From positions 1,612,001 through 1,676,000 of the forward strand of contig NZ_CP143889.1 in assembly GCF_036417355.1 (NCBI RefSeq): DNA of 64,000 bases. Reading direction: 5' to 3'. This DNA is from Akkermansia sp. RCC_12PD. Its GTDB lineage: Bacteria; Verrucomicrobiota; Verrucomicrobiia; Verrucomicrobiales; Akkermansiaceae. The translations under genes and the position numbers were made by a program. Positions 27,689-36,925 of the stretch are shown in pieces (within the stretch, counting starts at the first letter, position 1; every line of letters starts with the position of its first letter). The notes beneath the pieces are model-generated. The model was not told the origin of the DNA, ran no database searches, and was given only the letters and a program-made list of their open reading frames with translations.

Positions 27689-29194
27689 TCAGCTTAGTTT
27701 GACGGTGGTTTCCGTGGTCCCGGCCTGAACCGTAGCGGCAGGGACTGGGGCGGGAGCAGGGGCTTTTTTCCCGTCCGTGGATTTGCCCAGGAAGGAGGGC
27801 AGTTCCAGCCCTACGCTTTTGCCCAGTTCATGCAGGGGCAGCGTGTCTTTCACCAGGTTCTGGACGAATCCGCCCACGGAGGAGTCTCCGCCGTTGCCCA
27901 TCACGATGACCTTGTCGAATTTCAGGCCCTTGACGGCTCCGGACTGGAGTTCCACGATTCTGGTGAGCTGTTCCGTTACCAGGAGGTTGGAGGCGGCGTC
28001 GGAAGAACCGGCTGCCTGTACAATCTGCCGGAAACCGCTGGCCTTCCCGGCCAGCACGGCCTCAATGGCGGCGGCTTCACCGCGGCCCACCATTTCCATG
28101 CCTTCCCCTTCCGCCTTTTTCTTGAGCAGGGTGGCCTGGGCCTCGCCCTCTGCAAGCTGGCGGATGGCTTCCGCCTCCGCCTTGCGCTGGATGAGCAGGG
28201 CCTGGGCCTTGCCTTCCTGTTCCAGTTTGAGTACTTCCGCAGTGGCCTGGGCCTGTACTTCCCTCTGGCTCTTTTCGATTTGGGCGGATACCAGGATGTT
28301 GGCTTCCTGGGTGGCGCGCTCGCGTTCGGCACGCTTCAATTCCGCTTCCTTTTCAGCCTGGTAGGCTTCTTCCAGGGTCTTGGCTTCCTGCACCTTCTGG
28401 GCCACTTCCGCCAGCTTTTTGGCTTCCGCCTGCTTCACTTGCAGCTTGGCGGCGGATTCCGCAATCTTGATCTGGGCCTCGTTCTGCCCTTCGATGGCGA
28501 CGGCGCGGGCGTTCGCCACCTGGACGGTCTGGTCCTTTTCCGCTTCCGCCTTGCCGATTTCACCGCGGCGGGTTTCTTCCGCCACCTTGATGGTGGCGTC
28601 ATTGATGGCGCGCGCGGCGGCTTCCTTGCCCAGGGCGTTGATGTAGCCGGAGGCGTCCTGGATATCCGTGATGTTGGCGTTGATGAGGTGGAGGCCCACC
28701 TTGTGCAGTTCCACGTCCACGCCTTCCGTAATGCCCTTGATGAGTTTTTCGCGGTCGGAGTTGATTTCCTCAATGGTCATGGAGGCGATCACCACACGCA
28801 TCTGGCCCATGATGATTTCCGCGGCCAGGTTGCGGATTTCCTCCCGGGTGCGGCCCAGCAGGCGGGCGGCGGCATTCTGCATGATTTCCGGCAGGGTGGA
28901 GATGCCCACGATGAAGGAGGAGGGAACGTCCACGCGGATGTTCTGGGAGGACAGGGCGCCCTGCAAGGGCACGTCAATGTTGATCGGGTTCAGGTCCAGG
29001 TAGCTGTACGACTGGAGCACCGGCAGCACGAAGGTGGAGCCGCCGTGGTAGCATTTGGCGGGCTGTCCCGTGCCCACCTTGCCGAAGACAATGAGGATTT
29101 TGTCCGGCGGGCACATGCGGTAGCGGCTGAACAGCCAGGAGGCCGTCAGGATGATGAAGAGAACCAGAATGGCAATGGGTATTATCTTATCCAT
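27689..29194 (-). CDS. Flotillin-like SPFH protein
   Basis: Flotillins assemble into large membrane-microdomain scaffolds. The 501-residue product has one N-terminal membrane segment (IPIAILVLFIILTASWLF), an SPFH domain (about residues 30-210, with DKILIVFGKV and VPSSFIVGIS), then a long alanine- and glutamate-rich coiled coil (EAEAIRQLAEGEAQAT), and a flexible Pro/Ala-rich tail. It is cotranscribed with an NfeD-like protein just upstream, the standard flotillin partner, and with a DUF4126 membrane protein downstream. The layout equals the YqiK/FloT type. Function in membrane organisation is inferred from family. Confidence 0.93.
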   Translation of the reverse strand: MDKIIPIAILVLFIILTASWLFSRYRMCPPDKILIVFGKVGTGQPAKCYHGGSTFVLPVLQSYSYLDLNPINIDVPLQGALSSQNIRVDVPSSFIVGISTLPEIMQNAAARLLGRTREEIRNLAAEIIMGQMRVVIASMTIEEINSDREKLIKGITEGVDVELHKVGLHLINANITDIQDASGYINALGKEAAARAINDATIKVAEETRRGEIGKAEAEKDQTVQVANARAVAIEGQNEAQIKIAESAAKLQVKQAEAKKLAEVAQKVQEAKTLEEAYQAEKEAELKRAERERATQEANILVSAQIEKSQREVQAQATAEVLKLEQEGKAQALLIQRKAEAEAIRQLAEGEAQATLLKKKAEGEGMEMVGRGEAAAIEAVLAGKASGFRQIVQAAGSSDAASNLLVTEQLTRIVELQSGAVKGLKFDKVIVMGNGGDSSVGGFVQNLVKDTLPLHELGKSVGLELPSFLGKSTDGKKAPAPAPVPAATVQAGTTETTVKLS

Positions 29195-29227
29195 GGTGTT
29201 GTAATATGGGTGGTATGTTTGGGGTTG

Positions 29228-29761
29228 TTAATGAAGAGGTTTTACGGTGACTATGCCGGCGGCGACGGAAACCACCTCCACTGGCGTTCCGGCCGGAAGC
29301 GTTTCCTCCCCCTCCTGAATGGCCGGGAGGTACAGAAGCTGGCTGGGGTGGGCGATCGTTACCTGGCCGCCGCGCTGGCGGCCGCCGGGAATGCTGATGT
29401 ACACGGAGCCGGTCATGCCCTTGAGGGTTTCATAGTTCAGGGTTCCGTCGGACTTGAGGCTCATGATGAAGCGCATGGATATGCCGATGATCAGGAACAT
29501 CAGGATGCCCGTGAAAGCGGCGGCGGCTATGGAGGCGGCCATGCCCCAGCCCAGACCCTGGGCCAGCACGCCGCCCCAGCCGAAGCCCAGGAAGAAGCCT
29601 ATGCCGGATTTGACGGAGAGCAGCCCTACGTCGGCGCCTCCGGAATCCGCGTCAAAGTCCAGGTCATGTTCTCCCAGGCCGAAGAGGGACAGGAGGAACA
29701 ACAGCGCGCCTATGCCTGTCGCGGCAATGGCGATGATGAAAAAGATGGAGTAATCAGTCAT
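29228..29761 (-). CDS. NfeD-like OB-fold membrane protein (flotillin partner)
   Basis: The 177-residue protein has an N-terminal membrane segment (IFFIIAIAATGIGALLFLLSLFGL), two further hydrophobic stretches around residues 50-100, and a C-terminal OB-fold-like beta domain from about residue 110 (GMTGSVYISIPGGRQRGGQVTI ... PVEVVSVAAGIVTVKP). This is the NfeD/YuaF/YqiJ architecture that accompanies flotillins. Thirty-three bases separate it from the flotillin gene, so it is the first gene of that operon. Family members stabilise or localise flotillin. Start at 29761 is directly before the first membrane segment. Confidence 0.82.
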   Translation of the reverse strand: MTDYSIFFIIAIAATGIGALLFLLSLFGLGEHDLDFDADSGGADVGLLSVKSGIGFFLGFGWGGVLAQGLGWGMAASIAAAAFTGILMFLIIGISMRFIMSLKSDGTLNYETLKGMTGSVYISIPGGRQRGGQVTIAHPSQLLYLPAIQEGEETLPAGTPVEVVSVAAGIVTVKPLH

Positions 29762-29891
29762 AGGGTGGATTGATTAACAGGAGTATCCATGTTTGCCGCC
29801 CGCTTGTCTATGGAAAAAGGAGGGCGTATCCGGATTCCTGCCGGGAGGGAAGCGTTCCTTCCGCCGTGTTCCGGCATGTCCGGAAATCCCG

Positions 29892-32800
29892 TCATTTCAT
29901 TTCCACGACGGCTTTTTCCCCTTTTTTGAGTTCCAGTTCCCGGAGCAGAAGAAAGTCGTTGGTCAGCAGCCCCATTTTTTCCACGGGGGTGGCGGCGTCT
30001 CCCACCGTGACGGTGGCCGTCTTGGCGCTGATTCTGTTGGGGAACCAGACACCCAGCCTTCCTTTGGCGTCCTTGTTGGCTGTGACGGTGAATCCCCTGG
30101 CGGCGTCCTTCGGATCGTTCCAGGTGATGTGCCAGGGAGACTTGGAGTGGGATTCGTCCAGGCGCGCGACCCAGGCGGGGTCTCCGTAAAAGGCTACCGT
30201 ATCCCGGTCATGAATCAGCCCCATCTGATCCTTGCCCATGCCGTATCCGGCGGCGGCCATGCCCTTGGAAAATTCGGGATCGTCCTTGATGCCGCTGATG
30301 TCCGGAGAATTGAAATGCACGTCCATGAGCTTGGGGAAACGGGTCATGGTTTCATCCAGGATGAACTGGTTGTTCAGATACCAGGCTTCCGCCAGGCTGG
30401 AATTGTCATGGTTGCTGAAAAGCATGCCCAGAGTTCCCCAGCCGCCCTTGCCGTACCACGAAGGAACGGTGTAGCCCACAAGCTGGTTGAAGCCGTAGCG
30501 GCTCAGGGCGGTGACGGCCATGGAGTTTTTCGTTTTCATTACGTCTCCCACCAGGCAGTTGCCCGCGGCCAGCCAGACGGCGGGACCCTGGCCGGCTTTG
30601 ATCACAGGTGCGTTGCTCCGTTTAATGAAGGCCATCAGGTCGTCTTCCTTTCCGTTGAACAGCACGCCGCGCAGGAAGGTGGTGAATTCCTTGAACTGTT
30701 TTTTATCCAGCACATGGAACTGGTTGTTTCCGGATACGATGATCCCCTTGCCGAAGGGCATTTCCAGATTGAACTGGGTGGCATGGGAGGCAGTGGCGAA
30801 GAACTGGGGGTCGTTTTTTTCCCAGTACTGCGTAAGCTTGGGCGTCACTCCCAGGGATCCCTGGTCTCCCTTTTCCTGCTCGCGCAGGCCGCGCGTGTAA
30901 AAGGACGGCGTCACTTTTTCCTTGTATCCGCGCTGTTCCATATACTGGAAAGGCTGCCAGTCCAGAATGCACATGCTTTCGCTGAACCGTCCGGAGTCAA
31001 TGTTGGTGGTGCCCATGGCGCGGGTCATGACAAGGGGGGATTCCGCGGAGGCTATGCGCATGGCGTCTTCCGGCGCGTACCCCGTGACGATGCCCCAGAT
31101 GCAGTCCCCGTAGGGGTCGCCATCCAGGCGGCGCGTGAGGCGGTGCAGGTCATTGACCACGGTTCTGTCTATCTCCTCCGGGCGCGCGACGACGGCCAGA
31201 AAGCGGGGAGCCATTTTTTTGAGAGTGTCCAGTTTGGCAAACATGGAATCCTTCACGGTGACGATGGCGCCGCCGTGCCTTTCCGCCAGCTTGTCTGCCA
31301 CGGCTTTCCATTCCGGCATCGCCGCGGTTTCCTCCGAGATGATGATGGCGTAGTCATTCCTGGCGTTTGCCTCTTTTTTGGAGACGTTTGCGGCAGTGGC
31401 GTGAATGCAAAAAGCCGCCGTGGGGACGGCGGCCGGGGTCTTTTCGGATTTATCCGCCTGCTTTTCAGCAGGCGGAGCTTCCGCGGCGGGATGATCCGGC
31501 AGAATGTTCAGGTTGAGGTGTTCCCCGTTGCCGAAGATGTCCCTGGCAAGCTTGTTCACTTCATCCACCGTGATGGCCTTGACGTCCGGAATGCTTTCCC
31601 TTTGCTGGGTAAGGCGGTCCGGTCTGGCCTGGGAATCCTTCAGCAGGCCCATCCAGTAGCCGTTGTCGCGCTGGGCGCGCTCCATGGAATTGAGGATGGG
31701 ATTGCGCGCCCGGTCCAGTTCCTCCTGCGTTACGTTCCCCTTGCCGAGTTCGGTTGCGATTTTGGCAATGGCATTGCGGACCGCGTCCTTGTTGCGCATG
31801 ACGCCGGAGCTGATGGTGAAGATGTAGCCGTCGTCCGGATAGGTTTCGCTGATGTTGATGCCGGTGAAGGGGGAATAGGTTTCTCCCATGTCTTCACGGA
31901 TGCCCTTGAAGACGCGGTCATAAAAGACGGCCTTGAGCATGTTCAGCCTGCGGGCCAGCTTTTTGTCTTCTCCGCCGGGCGTTTTCCAGAAGAGGCAGAC
32001 CAGCGTCTTGTCAATGGAAGAGTCGTACTCCAGATCCCTGGAGAAGTTGAAGTCCGCCATGGCCGGATGGCGCAGTTTTTCGTCCAGCGCCGCCGGAGCG
32101 TCCGCGCGTTTGGGGAGGGCGCCCACCGTGCGTTCCAGCATGGGGATGATGTCCTCCGGCTTGAAGTCGCCGGTGACGGTCACTTCCATGTAGTTGTTCT
32201 TCAGGGGGGCGTCCACCCAGTCCCGTACTTCCTTGATCTGGTAGGATTCCAGCTGTTTCTGCTCGGGGAAGGTGAAGCGGGGGTTGTTCTTGTACAGGAT
32301 GGCCGGGACCTGCGTCTTCATGGCTCCCTGCGCTTCATGAGCCAGCTTGTTGTAAAGCATGGGGATGGCGCGGCGGAGCTGGACGACGCCGTCCTCGCGG
32401 TAGCCGGGGTACATCAGGTAGGCCGTTTGAAGCTGGAGCTGGGTTTCCAGATCCTTCCGGTTGGTATTGCCCGCCAGCACAAAGGAGCGGTCCGTCATGG
32501 AAAAGCCTACGCCGACTTTTTTGCCGGCCATGACGGCAGCCAGGTCGTCATTGGAGTGGTTGGTCAGGCCCCCGCCGTTCATCACGGCGCCCGTAAAGAT
32601 TTCCAGTCCGGCGGCTTTCTCCGGTCTGCTCAGCCCTCCGCCGTCCACGGCAAAGGTGATGTTGATGGAATCCTTGTCGAATTCCGTGGGCTTCAGGTTG
32701 ACGCGCACGCCGTTGGAAAGGGTGAGCTGCGTGACTCCCAGGTCCGCGGCTTCTTTTTTGGCCGTTACCTTGCCGGGTTCTCCGAACTTGTAGGAGAATG

Positions 32801-34319
32801 CCTTCTGTTCGTCCACCCTGTAGGGTTCCACCTTGGCGGCCTGGGCTTCCCTGTAGGCCTTCATGGCCTCGGAGGAGCCCTGGGCATTTTCCTTGTTCGA
32901 CGTGACGATCACTCGGGGATGGGCGTTGCTCCAGGCTTTTTCCAGGGCGGCCCGGCATTGTTCCGGAGTCAGGGTTTCAATAACTTCCCTGGAGATGGAC
33001 CAGTCTTCCTCAGGCGTCGTGAAGACCATGTCTTGCGCCGCGCTCTGGGCGATGGCGGAAGCCAGGGACTCGGATTTGGCGGTAGGCCAGGATTTGATGG
33101 CATTTTCCGCGGCGGAAATGCTGTTGCTGCGGGCTTCCGCCAGTTCCTCCTTGTTGAAGCCGAATTCCACGGCGCGGCGCAGTTCCTGCTCCATGGTGGT
33201 CAGGACCGTCTTCCAGTTCTTGTAGTCCGCCCGGGCCTGGATTGCGTCCACCTCCGCTGTTTCCAGCAGTTCCATGCGGCCTGCATCCGCAGAAATGAAG
33301 GGGCACTCCGTGTTTTTCGCCATCTTTTCCAGGCGGCGGTTCAGCATGGCATACGCCATGTTCAGCGGAATGTCCTTGGTGCGGTTGGCGATGGTATCCG
33401 GCTTCTTCTCGTAGGGGCGGACGATGTTGATGCTGATTTCCGTGGAGGTGGCCTCCTTGTTGGTGATCCAGTGGCTGGTGGCCTCCGTCGCCGTTTTGAG
33501 GGTTCCCCGGTCGGCCTTGAAGGAATAGTCGTCCTTCTTCATGGAACCGAAGTATTTTTCCACCCATTCCTTTCCCTGTTCCGGGGTGATGTCCCCGGCG
33601 ATGACGAGCTGCATCTGGCTGGGAACGTAATGAGTCTGGTAATAGTTCACAAATTTTTCCCGCGGGGCGTTCTGGATCACTTCCAGCGTGCCGATGGGAT
33701 AGCGGTGAGGAATCTTGGTGCCGTCCAGCATGATGGAGAATACCTCTTTCATGACCCGGTAGCCGGCGGAGTCGCGCGCCTTGTATTCGCTCGTGATGAT
33801 GCCGCGTTCCGCATTAATGGCGCTTTCCTCCAGCAGGGCGCCGTCCGCAAAGTCGCGCATGATGGTGAAGGCCAGGTTCACGGTGGATTCCTTCATGCTG
33901 GGAACGTCCATCGTGTACACGGTTTCGTCAAACGAGGTATAGGCGTTGGCGTCACCGCCCAGCCCCAGGCCTTCCTTCTGCATGGCAGGGATCATTTCTC
34001 CGCGCTTGAAGTGCTTGCTGCCGTTGAACACCATGTGTTCCAGGAAGTGGGAAATGCCCTGGATGTCGTCCGTTTCGTTCAGGGAGCCGGTATTGACGCG
34101 CAGGCGTATGCTGAAACGCCCCTTGGGTTCCGCATTCGGGCGGATGAAATAGGTGAGCCCGTTGGGGAGCTGCCCCTTGATCAATTGCGGGTCCTGTTTG
34201 GGAATGCCGGCTGCCGCCTGGGCGGCGGCCGCTGTGCGCGCCTGGGATTCTGCGGCAGGGGAAGCCGCCGCCAGGACGCATGCCGCGGCCAGAATGGAAG
34301 TAATGGTGAATGCCTTCAT
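29892..34319 (-). CDS. Secreted M16 metallopeptidase with large extra C-terminal region
   Basis: The 1475-residue protein has a signal peptide (residues 1-22) and a pitrilysin (M16) core: zinc motif HFLEH with H91, E94 and H95, then an M16 C-terminal-like domain, and a second pair of M16-like domains (second beginning near residue 525). The bipartite core of about 950 residues is the usual secreted form. A proline/alanine-rich linker (near residue 955) leads to about 500 further residues that are not M16. That part has DPYGDCIWGIVTGY, TASHAT (H1179), LAAGNCLVGD (C1255) and YGDPAW, reminiscent of clan CD (gingipain-type) folds; this assignment is a guess. It is likely periplasmic or exported. 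Preceded on the same strand by lpxK, about 107 bases away. Confidence 0.9.
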   Translation of the reverse strand: MKAFTITSILAAACVLAAASPAAESQARTAAAAQAAAGIPKQDPQLIKGQLPNGLTYFIRPNAEPKGRFSIRLRVNTGSLNETDDIQGISHFLEHMVFNGSKHFKRGEMIPAMQKEGLGLGGDANAYTSFDETVYTMDVPSMKESTVNLAFTIMRDFADGALLEESAINAERGIITSEYKARDSAGYRVMKEVFSIMLDGTKIPHRYPIGTLEVIQNAPREKFVNYYQTHYVPSQMQLVIAGDITPEQGKEWVEKYFGSMKKDDYSFKADRGTLKTATEATSHWITNKEATSTEISINIVRPYEKKPDTIANRTKDIPLNMAYAMLNRRLEKMAKNTECPFISADAGRMELLETAEVDAIQARADYKNWKTVLTTMEQELRRAVEFGFNKEELAEARSNSISAAENAIKSWPTAKSESLASAIAQSAAQDMVFTTPEEDWSISREVIETLTPEQCRAALEKAWSNAHPRVIVTSNKENAQGSSEAMKAYREAQAAKVEPYRVDEQKAFSYKFGEPGKVTAKKEAADLGVTQLTLSNGVRVNLKPTEFDKDSINITFAVDGGGLSRPEKAAGLEIFTGAVMNGGGLTNHSNDDLAAVMAGKKVGVGFSMTDRSFVLAGNTNRKDLETQLQLQTAYLMYPGYREDGVVQLRRAIPMLYNKLAHEAQGAMKTQVPAILYKNNPRFTFPEQKQLESYQIKEVRDWVDAPLKNNYMEVTVTGDFKPEDIIPMLERTVGALPKRADAPAALDEKLRHPAMADFNFSRDLEYDSSIDKTLVCLFWKTPGGEDKKLARRLNMLKAVFYDRVFKGIREDMGETYSPFTGINISETYPDDGYIFTISSGVMRNKDAVRNAIAKIATELGKGNVTQEELDRARNPILNSMERAQRDNGYWMGLLKDSQARPDRLTQQRESIPDVKAITVDEVNKLARDIFGNGEHLNLNILPDHPAAEAPPAEKQADKSEKTPAAVPTAAFCIHATAANVSKKEANARNDYAIIISEETAAMPEWKAVADKLAERHGGAIVTVKDSMFAKLDTLKKMAPRFLAVVARPEEIDRTVVNDLHRLTRRLDGDPYGDCIWGIVTGYAPEDAMRIASAESPLVMTRAMGTTNIDSGRFSESMCILDWQPFQYMEQRGYKEKVTPSFYTRGLREQEKGDQGSLGVTPKLTQYWEKNDPQFFATASHATQFNLEMPFGKGIIVSGNNQFHVLDKKQFKEFTTFLRGVLFNGKEDDLMAFIKRSNAPVIKAGQGPAVWLAAGNCLVGDVMKTKNSMAVTALSRYGFNQLVGYTVPSWYGKGGWGTLGMLFSNHDNSSLAEAWYLNNQFILDETMTRFPKLMDVHFNSPDISGIKDDPEFSKGMAAAGYGMGKDQMGLIHDRDTVAFYGDPAWVARLDESHSKSPWHITWNDPKDAARGFTVTANKDAKGRLGVWFPNRISAKTATVTVGDAATPVEKMGLLTNDFLLLRELELKKGEKAVVEMK

Positions 34320-34426
34320 GGAAGAATGTTGTTGTCATGTTTCACATGGTTTTCCGGTCAAGTCAAGCGGGCTTTCCTGCATGAAGGAGGTGAAATTTCC
34401 GGTCTGCCGGGGAAACGGAAGTCTTT

Positions 34427-35632
34427 TCAAAAGGATGAGGAGGGAGTCCATTCGTCCCGCGGCCGGGGTTCGGAAATGCCGCAGATGCGGTCCACGCAGC
34501 GGTTCCAGGCTTCCTGTCCCTGATAGATCTCTACTTCAATGCGGAGGAAGTAGATGGGGACTTCCGGGTCTTCCTCCGGCTTTTCCAGCCGCACGGCATC
34601 TTTTTCCGTGGTCACGATCATATCCATGGCACGGTCCGCGCACCGGTCGTAGAATTCTTCCAGTTCCGACTGTTCAAACCAGTGGTGGTCCGGAAATCTG
34701 CGGCAGATTTCCACATTGGCGCCCAGGGAGCGCAGGGAATCCTCAAAGCTTTCCGGCCGGGCGATGCCGCTGAGGCAGGCCACCCATTTCCCCTTGAGCA
34801 CTTCCAGCGGCAGGCGTTCCCCGGTGAAGACGTTTTCCAGGTACTTGGGGCCGTGGTCGCTGACGATGATTTCCGCCACGGGGTTATAGCGCCGGATTTT
34901 GGCAATCAGCTCGTCCTGCGGCTTGCCGCCGCATTTGGTCAGCACGATGTAGCTGGCGCGCGCCAGGCTGCTTTTGGGCTCCCGCATGGTGCCGCGCGGC
35001 AGCATGGCCCCGGTGCCGAAGGGGGCGCCACAGTCCACCAGCACGATGTCCAGTTCGTGGGCCAGCTTCAGGTACTGCATCCCGTCGTCCAGCAGGAGGG
35101 TGTCGCAGCCCAGATGTTCGATGGCGAAAATGCCGGACTTGATGCGGTTCTTGTCCACCAGCACCGCCACGCCGTCCAGATTCTTGGCCAGCATGAACGG
35201 TTCGTCCCCGGAATACAGGGGGCTGAGAAAGCGGGTGCGGCCGTCGCTGGCGATTTTAGGCAGGTTTTCCACCTGCCTTCCGTCCTTGTCCTTCCATTCC
35301 TGGGGGTCGTCCAGTTCCGCGCTCTTGTAGCCGCGGGTAAGAATGGCCACCTTGCGGCCGCGTTCCGTAAGCGTGCGCGCCAGCAGTTCCACCACGGGCG
35401 TTTTTCCCGTGCCGCCCACGGTAATGTTGCCTACGCTGACGACGAGCGTTCCCAGCCTGGCCTGCCTGGCAATACTGGAATGGAACAGGTACAGGCGCAT
35501 CAGTACCACCAGCTTGAACAGCCAGGAGGCGCCTCTCAGCACCAGGCGCATCATCGTGGCGCGGAATCCCCTGGCGCGGCCGAAAATAACTTCCGTCCCC
35601 CACTCTTCAAACTCTTCCGATCTGGATTTCAT
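34427..35632 (-). CDS. lpxK: Tetraacyldisaccharide 4'-kinase
   Basis: LpxK phosphorylates the 4'-position of the lipid A disaccharide precursor at the inner membrane face. The 401-residue protein has an N-terminal membrane-associated helix region ([16 protein letters not shown]), the P-loop [12 protein letters not shown] at about residue 67 and downstream GYKS and [19 protein letters not shown] blocks of the family. Length is somewhat above E. coli LpxK. Its presence shows an LPS-type outer membrane. It is downstream of a zinc-ribbon coiled-coil gene by 30 bases, so likely in one operon. Confidence 0.95.
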   Translation of the reverse strand: MKSRSEEFEEWGTEVIFGRARGFRATMMRLVLRGASWLFKLVVLMRLYLFHSSIARQARLGTLVVSVGNITVGGTGKTPVVELLARTLTERGRKVAILTRGYKSAELDDPQEWKDKDGRQVENLPKIASDGRTRFLSPLYSGDEPFMLAKNLDGVAVLVDKNRIKSGIFAIEHLGCDTLLLDDGMQYLKLAHELDIVLVDCGAPFGTGAMLPRGTMREPKSSLARASYIVLTKCGGKPQDELIAKIRRYNPVAEIIVSDHGPKYLENVFTGERLPLEVLKGKWVACLSGIARPESFEDSLRSLGANVEICRRFPDHHWFEQSELEEFYDRCADRAMDMIVTTEKDAVRLEKPEEDPEVPIYFLRIEVEIYQGQEAWNRCVDRICGISEPRPRDEWTPSSSF

Positions 35633-35662
35633 GATATGCCGGCGGCGTGTGCGCGGAGTCCG

Positions 35663-36364
35663 TCAGTGAAGGATGCGGTGGCAGTTGTCGCAGTAAACGG
35701 TTTCATGGCCGCCGAGCACTTTCATGCGGGCATTGTCCGTAACGACCATGTGGCATCCGCCGCAGTGGCCTTTTTCATCCATGGGCACGATGACCGGGAC
35801 GCCCTTGCTTTTGGTCATCCGCTCATATTCTCCCAGGGAATCTTCGGGAATGGCGGCGGCCAGGTCCGCGCGTTCGGCGGTCAGATTGTCCAGAAGCTGC
35901 TTGTCCGTTTCCGCGGTCCGGTCGAAGCGCGCCAGAATCTCTTCCATTTCCTTCTGGGAATCCTGCACCTTGAGGATTTTTTGCGCCAGGCTCTCTTTGG
36001 CCGTTTCCAGGCGCTCCATCAGTTCCAGTTCCGAGTTTTCCAGCTCGTCAATGGCCGCTTCCGTCTTTTCCACCTCCTGAATGCACATCTGGTATTCCTC
36101 ATTCCTGCGGGTATTGGACTGGAGAGTCTTCATCTTGCCGATGTAGGAACGCTTATTTTCAATCGTTCCTTCCACGTCCCGTATGTCCTTTTCAAGGCCG
36201 GCGACTTCCTTCTTGGCGTCCAGAGCCTTCTGCTTGATAGCCTCCATTTGCCGGAGAAGGCGCGTTCTTTGTTCCGGCAGGGCGGCCAGTTCCTTGCGGA
36301 GCCTGGCAATGCGCGCATCCTTTTCCTGCAGGATCAGCAGTTGGTCTAAGTCAGCATGATTCAT
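35663..36364 (-). CDS. Coiled-coil protein with C4 zinc ribbon (DUF164/CdsZ type)
   Basis: The 233-residue protein is mostly a long coiled coil ([19 protein letters not shown] and following heptads) that ends in a zinc ribbon, C-G-G-C-H and C-D-N-C separated by about 24 residues (HCGGCHMVV ... [10 protein letters not shown]). This is the zinc-ribbon coiled-coil (DUF164) architecture. The family is thought to bind nucleic acid, ribosome or transport partners, but no agreed role exists. Start 36364 gives [16 protein letters not shown]. It is upstream of lpxK. Confidence 0.87.
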   Translation of the reverse strand: MNHADLDQLLILQEKDARIARLRKELAALPEQRTRLLRQMEAIKQKALDAKKEVAGLEKDIRDVEGTIENKRSYIGKMKTLQSNTRRNEEYQMCIQEVEKTEAAIDELENSELELMERLETAKESLAQKILKVQDSQKEMEEILARFDRTAETDKQLLDNLTAERADLAAAIPEDSLGEYERMTKSKGVPVIVPMDEKGHCGGCHMVVTDNARMKVLGGHETVYCDNCHRILH

Positions 36365-36491
36365 CGCCTGCCAGCCTACCATGCGTGGCGGGAGTGGAAA
36401 AGATTTTTTCACGGATGCCGGGAGGCCGGGCATACATGCCTCCGGATTTGAACGTCTTCACCGTCCGGAAAGATGCGGATGGGCGCCGGGT

Positions 36492-36884
36492 TCATGGAAA
36501 TCCCGGGTTTTCACCCGGTTCCTGCGGAACAACCAGAAAGCGGCCGTCCAGAAAGAGGCAGAAGACCTTCGGAAGAGGTCGGCAGGGGCCGTTTTCCGGA
36601 AAACAGAGGGGAATCCTGATGCACGGAACGCTGTGGGAAGGCGCCGCGCCCGGATACTGGCGGCTGAGTGCTTCCAGAAGAGCCCTTTGCTGTTCCGGCG
36701 TGCCCACCGTCCGGGGACGGGAGGCGGCCAGTTCCGCGAATTGCACGGCGATTTTATCCTCCTTCTGGCGGCGCTGCCATGAGGTAAGGAGACAGAAGGC
36801 GGGTATCAGCAGGACAACCGCCAGAAAGAGGATGAAGGAATGGCTGCGGGGAGGCATGAAAAAGGGGAGGCTGCTCTCCAGCAT
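36492..36884 (-). CDS. Hypothetical small membrane-anchored protein
   Basis: The frame of 130 residues has an N-terminal membrane segment (FILFLAVVLLIPAFCLLTSW) followed by about 95 polar residues with no recognised family. Starts at 36884 (MLESSLPFF) or 36857 (MPPRSHSF) are both possible. It lies between the OprB-like porin gene and the zinc-ribbon gene on the same strand, 41 bases after the porin stop codon. The membrane segment and orderly spacing support it as a real gene, but no function can be given. Confidence 0.55.
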   Translation of the reverse strand: MLESSLPFFMPPRSHSFILFLAVVLLIPAFCLLTSWQRRQKEDKIAVQFAELAASRPRTVGTPEQQRALLEALSRQYPGAAPSHSVPCIRIPLCFPENGPCRPLPKVFCLFLDGRFLVVPQEPGENPGFP

Positions 36885-36925
36885 AGGGAGGAGCGTCTTC
36901 CGCTCAATGAAAAAAGTGGAAAAAC

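Noticed and set aside
29793-34523. 1576-codon open frame on the plus strand
   Set aside because: It is exactly antisense to the M16 peptidase gene and has no family likeness; it arises from GC-rich codon bias.
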